From NCBI GenBank assembly GCA_003535955.1, contig DPZM01000018.1:1-9155 (forward strand): a stretch of DNA of 9,155 nt, read 5' to 3'. Under the pieces are notes generated by a model. That model saw only the letters and a list, made by a program, of their open reading frames with translations. It was not told where the DNA came from and did not search any database. The DNA is from Lachnospiraceae bacterium (lineage in GTDB: Bacteria > Bacillota > Clostridia > Lachnospirales > Lachnospiraceae). The position numbers and the translations under genes were made by a program. The first letter of the stretch is position 1. Each line of letters opens with the position of its first letter. This document shows, piece by piece, positions 6,892 to 9,155 of the stretch.

Positions 6892-7745
6892 AATGTGAGC
6901 TCGTCCTCATTGATCTCGATAAGCTTGGATTCATCAAGGTTCCCCGGATCCTGACCTATATAGGCACTTATACCGCCGTCGATATATATTATCTGACCGT
7001 TGATAAAATCGGATGCGGATGAAGAAAGAAATACAGCCAGCCCTTTAAGCTCATCCGCATATCCCCAGCGCTGCGCGGGGGTTTTGGACCTTATGAAGCG
7101 GTCGAAGGGATTCATGGATCCGTCCTCGCCCTTTTTTCTCAGGGGAGCGGTCTGGGGAGTGGCGATGTATCCGGGGCCTATACCGTTGCACTGTATGTTA
7201 TACTGACCGTATTCGGAGCAGATATTTCTGGTGAGCATCTTAAGCCCGCCCTTTGCGGCAGCGTAAGCAGACACGGTCTCACGCCCGAATTCACTCATCA
7301 TTGAACAGGCGTTTATTATCTTGCCGCCTCCCTTCTTTATCATTGCGGGGATGACAGCCTTAGAGCATATGAAGGGACCGGTCAGATCGATGTCTATGAC
7401 CCTGTTCCATTCATCAAGTGACATCTCCGTCATGGGAATGCGTTTTATGATGCCTGCATTATTTATAAGTATGTCTATCGTGCCGAAGCGTTCTTCGACA
7501 TCCTTTACAAATGCGTTCACTTCATCCTCTTTTGTTACATCACATACGGAACCGTATATATTAAAGCCGGCCCTCTTGTATTCCTCTATTGCCTTGTTTA
7601 CCCTTTCTTCATTGGAACTGTTAAAGACCACTGTGGCACCTGCTTCCGCAAGAGCCTTCGCATAGGCCATTCCGAGCCCGTAAGAAGCACCCGTGACCCA
7701 GGCTGTTTTTCCTTTTAGACTGAAGCTGTCAAGTATTCCGCTCAT
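6888..7745 (-). CDS. SDR dehydrogenase, gluconate 5-dehydrogenase / KduD-DhuD type
   Basis: A 285-residue classical short-chain dehydrogenase. The cofactor motif TGASYGLG is at 18-25, NNAG at 95-98, and the catalytic Ser148, Tyr161 and Lys165 lie in SMMSEFGRETVSAYAAAK. The usual active-site Asn in the DVNLTG stretch is Asp120 here. Arg102, in AGIIKR, stands 46 residues before Ser148. The same Arg-Ser-Tyr spacing is recalled for streptococcal gluconate 5-dehydrogenase, which also shares the IATPQTAPLR segment and the late AYIG. Members of that streptococcal group (DhuD) and KduD reduce the diketo sugar acid from unsaturated uronates to 2-keto-3-deoxygluconate with NAD(P)H. With a KdgF-like gene nearby this is the preferred role; oxidation of gluconate to 5-ketogluconate is the alternative. 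The start is fixed by GGGAGG at 7753-7758, 7 bases upstream. It is the first gene of the minus-strand pair and overlaps the sensor-GGDEF gene by 4 bases. Confidence 0.85.
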   Translation of the reverse strand: MSGILDSFSLKGKTAWVTGASYGLGMAYAKALAEAGATVVFNSSNEERVNKAIEEYKRAGFNIYGSVCDVTKEDEVNAFVKDVEERFGTIDILINNAGIIKRIPMTEMSLDEWNRVIDIDLTGPFICSKAVIPAMIKKGGGKIINACSMMSEFGRETVSAYAAAKGGLKMLTRNICSEYGQYNIQCNGIGPGYIATPQTAPLRKKGEDGSMNPFDRFIRSKTPAQRWGYADELKGLAVFLSSSASDFINGQIIYIDGGISAYIGQDPGNLDESKLIEINEDELTL

Positions 7746-7810
7746 TTTTTATCCTCCCGTAAGATCAAGTTATATTATTAAGGTGTTTTCTGTCACACAC
7801 AGATACTTAA

Positions 7811-7841
7811 ATTATAAATCAGAGGCAGGGGATTTTGTCAA
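7811..7841 (-). promoter_or_regulatory. Likely promoter of the SDR/sensor-GGDEF operon
   Basis: Read on the minus strand, a perfect TTGACA (bases 7841-7836) and a perfect TATAAT (7816-7811) are separated by 19 bases. The spacing is 2 bases longer than ideal; an overlapping TTTATA at 17 bases is an alternative -10. A start near 7804 would leave a leader of about 60 bases ending in GGGAGG. No clear operator palindrome overlaps it, unlike the divergent promoter. Confidence 0.55.
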
Positions 7842-7901
7842 TTTTTTGAGTCTGTGATTTTTGACTAAAATGTCAGTTGATTTTATGTGTATTATTACAT
7901 A

Positions 7902-7931
7902 TTTACATCTGACATGCTAGCATGTTATAGT
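7902..7931 (+). promoter_or_regulatory. Likely promoter of the TRAP transporter gene
   Basis: TTTACA (7902-7907) and TATAGT (7926-7931) each match the sigma-A consensus at five of six bases, with an 18-base spacer. The predicted start near 7938 leaves a leader of about 64 bases to ATG 8002. The spacer is almost filled by a 14-base perfect palindrome. Confidence 0.55.
7912..7925. promoter_or_regulatory. Operator candidate 1, 14-bp perfect palindrome
   Basis: ACATGCTAGCATGT is its own reverse complement over all 14 bases. It lies between the proposed -35 and -10 of the TRAP promoter, where a bound regulator would block RNA polymerase. The sensor-GGDEF protein has no DNA-binding domain, so the regulator must be encoded elsewhere; its family cannot be told from the site. 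Confidence 0.55.
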
Positions 7932-7941
7932 CGTATTGTAT

Positions 7942-7951
7942 TAACATGTTA
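7942..7951. promoter_or_regulatory. Operator candidate 2, 10-bp palindrome
   Basis: TAACATGTTA is a perfect 10-base palindrome centred 28 bases after operator 1, just after the predicted transcription start. Its core ACATGT equals the outer half-sites of operator 1 joined without the CTAG centre. CATGTTA also occurs as a direct repeat at 7921 and 7946. A second site for the same regulator is the simplest reading. Confidence 0.4.
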
Positions 7952-7968
7952 GTCCGAAATGCACGGAC
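7952..7968 (+). other. Small hairpin in the TRAP gene leader
   Basis: GTCCG (7952-7956) and CGGAC (7964-7968) can pair around a 7-base loop, in the predicted leader 20 bases before the ribosome-binding site. The stem is only 5 bp and no poly-T follows, so it is not a terminator. It may protect the 5' end of the message or be chance. Confidence 0.3.
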
Positions 7969-7987
7969 ATTATATCTCTCAAATAAT

Positions 7988-7993
7988 AGGAGG
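7988..7993 (+). promoter_or_regulatory. Ribosome-binding site of the TRAP gene
   Basis: AGGAGG lies 8 bases before ATG 8002. An ATG at 7995 is out of frame and one base from the AGGAGG, so it is not the start. Confidence 0.85.
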
Positions 7994-8001
7994 AATGTTT
8001 T

Positions 8002-9150
8002 ATGAAGAGGAAAGCATTATCAATCGTATTGGCAGCAACGATGATCGCATCAATGCTCAGTGCCTGCGGTCTTCAGAGCGCAGAACCTGCTGCACCGGCT
8101 GCAGAGCCCGCACAGGAGGCAGCCGCAGAGGAAGCTCCCGCTGAAGAGGAAGCTCCTGCTGAGGAAGAGGCAGAGGCACCTGCTGAAGAAGAAGCAGCAG
8201 AACCCGAAGCAGCAGCAGCCAACGACCCTAAGGTTACATTTGTTATGGCAGAGGTTAACCCTCTTGACACCATCGTAGGTATGACCGATTCCAAGTTCAA
8301 GGAAGAAGTTGAGAGGTTATCAGGCGGTTCTATCGAGATCGACCTTCAGGCAGGCGGTGTTCTCGGATCAGAGAACGATATCCTTGATGGTATGCTTGCT
8401 GACAACGGTATCTGCGATATCTCACGTATTTCAGCTTTCTCACTTACAAGCTATGGCGGAACCAAGTCACTGCTTCTTTCACTTCCTTACACATTCGTAA
8501 GCAGGGATCACTTCTGGAATTTCGCGCAGAGTGATCTTGCAAAGGAGTTCCTTGAGGAGCCCCAGAAGAACGGCGCAGGCGTTCGCGGCCTCTTCTACGG
8601 CGAGGAAGGATTCCGCCATTTCTTTTCGGCTAAGGAAATTAAGGGTATTGAAGATCTTAAAGGCATGAAGATCCGTGTTTCCAATGACCCGGTTATGAAC
8701 GGTCTTGTTGAAGGTCTTGGCGCATCACCTACAGTTGTTGCTTTCGGTGAGCTTTACTCAGCACTCCAGACAGGCGTTGTTGATGCAGCCGAGCAGCCTA
8801 TTGCCAACTACAAGTCCAATGCATTCCCTGAGGTTGCAAATAACATAATCCTTGACGGACATACACTTGGCGCTATCGAAGTCATCATTACCGATTCCGC
8901 ATGGGATAAGATGACTCCCGCACAGCAGGAGGCAATGATGGAAGCAGGCAAGCTCGCAGGTGAGTACTGCAAGGAGATATCAGCCGACAAGGAAGCAGAA
9001 GTTCTTCAGCAGCTTAAGGATGAGGGATGCAATGTCATCGAAGTTACTGATATCAAGCCTTGGCAGGATGCTGTAGCTAAGGTTATCGAGGAGCAGGTTA
9101 ACACAGATGAGCTCAAGGACCTCTATCAGCAGCTTCTTGACCTCCAGTAA
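8002..9150 (+). CDS. dctP: TRAP transporter solute-binding lipoprotein, DctP family
   Basis: A 382-residue extracytoplasmic binding protein that would hand a carboxylate substrate to DctQ/DctM membrane partners. Signal: MKRK, then a hydrophobic stretch, then lipobox LSAC with Cys22 as the lipidated residue, so it is anchored outside the membrane of a Gram-positive-type cell. Residues 27-73 are an Ala/Glu/Pro spacer, and the DctP fold runs from about 76 to 382. Typical DctP signatures: LSLPYTF at 159-165, GFRHFF at 203-208, LKGMKIRV with Arg225 (the usual carboxylate-binding position), FGELYSALQTGVVDAAEQP at 248-266. The substrate cannot be read directly. TRAP proteins of this kind bind uronates, aldonates and other organic acids, and divergent transcription from the SDR gene suggests a uronate or unsaturated uronide. 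The stop is 5 bases before the window end; dctQ and dctM are expected next. Codons are more biased to GCT/CTT/GGT than in the neighbours, fitting high expression. Confidence 0.92.
   Translation: MKRKALSIVLAATMIASMLSACGLQSAEPAAPAAEPAQEAAAEEAPAEEEAPAEEEAEAPAEEEAAEPEAAAANDPKVTFVMAEVNPLDTIVGMTDSKFKEEVERLSGGSIEIDLQAGGVLGSENDILDGMLADNGICDISRISAFSLTSYGGTKSLLLSLPYTFVSRDHFWNFAQSDLAKEFLEEPQKNGAGVRGLFYGEEGFRHFFSAKEIKGIEDLKGMKIRVSNDPVMNGLVEGLGASPTVVAFGELYSALQTGVVDAAEQPIANYKSNAFPEVANNIILDGHTLGAIEVIITDSAWDKMTPAQQEAMMEAGKLAGEYCKEISADKEAEVLQQLKDEGCNVIEVTDIKPWQDAVAKVIEEQVNTDELKDLYQQLLDLQ
8080..8220 (+). repeat. Ala/Glu/Pro spacer with APAEEE repeats
   Basis: These 47 codons use only Ala, Glu and Pro apart from one Gln. 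APAEEE occurs three times (8134-8151, 8152-8169, 8176-8193) with varied codons, so it is a protein-level repeat more than a fresh DNA duplication. It probably acts as a flexible acidic tether between the lipid anchor and the binding domain, crossing the cell wall. It also produces a long open frame on the minus strand that is not a gene. Confidence 0.8.
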
Positions 9151-9155
9151 TCATT

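Noticed and set aside
7783..7798. GTGT-N8-ACAC inverted repeat in the SDR leader
   Set aside because: It is too short and lacks a fit to a catabolite-response element or a terminator.
7862..7875. TGAC-N6-GTCA inverted repeat between the two promoters
   Set aside because: Arms of only 4 bases in AT-rich DNA are likely by chance, and it lies outside both promoter cores.
7746..8001. Riboswitch or small RNA in the divergent region
   Set aside because: Both predicted leaders are about 60 bases and hold at most a 5-bp stem, too little for a known cyclic di-GMP or metabolite riboswitch.
8073..8300. Ala/Ser/Gly-rich minus-strand open frame
   Set aside because: It is the reverse complement of the Ala/Glu/Pro spacer of the TRAP protein and arises from low complexity.

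Overview
The window looks like a chromosomal catabolic locus from an anaerobic Firmicute, most likely a Lachnospiraceae-type Clostridium relative. The grounds are strong AGGAGG ribosome-binding sites, frequent AGG/ATA codons, a lipoprotein-type TRAP binding protein with an acidic Ala/Glu/Pro spacer, a soluble sugar-sensor/GGDEF fusion, and a clostridial-style NuoG-like formate dehydrogenase. This placement is inference from gene content, not from a marker gene.

Layout. (1) Bases 1-59 hold the last 18 codons of an unidentified plus-strand gene. (2) Bases 87-4949 form a tight plus-strand run: a KdgF-like cupin (87-410), a 610-residue iron-sulfur flavoprotein (424-2256) and a 898-residue molybdopterin formate dehydrogenase (2253-4949). 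The last two overlap by ATGA, so they are probably translationally coupled subunits of one enzyme. (3) Bases 4927-7745 are a minus-strand pair: a gluconate-5-dehydrogenase/KduD/DhuD-type SDR (6888-7745), then a LacI-type sugar-sensor-GGDEF protein (4927-6891). These two also overlap by ATGA. The last gene runs tail-to-tail into the formate dehydrogenase gene with a 23-bp overlap. (4) Bases 7746-8001 are a divergent control region with a promoter on each strand and palindromes on the right-hand one. (5) Bases 8002-9150 encode a DctP-family TRAP solute-binding lipoprotein. The window ends 5 bases after its stop, where dctQ/dctM would be expected.

How the genes may work together (inference from families). 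The TRAP protein would bring in a carboxylated sugar such as a uronate or unsaturated uronide. KdgF would linearise the 4,5-unsaturated uronate released by polysaccharide lyases or unsaturated glucuronyl hydrolases. An isomerase (KduI/DhuI), not in the window, would give the diketo sugar acid, and the SDR would reduce it with NAD(P)H to 2-keto-3-deoxygluconate. The LacI-like/GGDEF protein would read a sugar ligand and make cyclic di-GMP. The NADP-type formate dehydrogenase, in the same transcription unit as kdgF, would balance NADPH, formate and CO2. The kdgF-formate dehydrogenase linkage and the coupling of the SDR to a cyclic-di-GMP enzyme are the least expected parts. No tRNA, rRNA, CRISPR array, insertion sequence or intrinsic terminator was seen.
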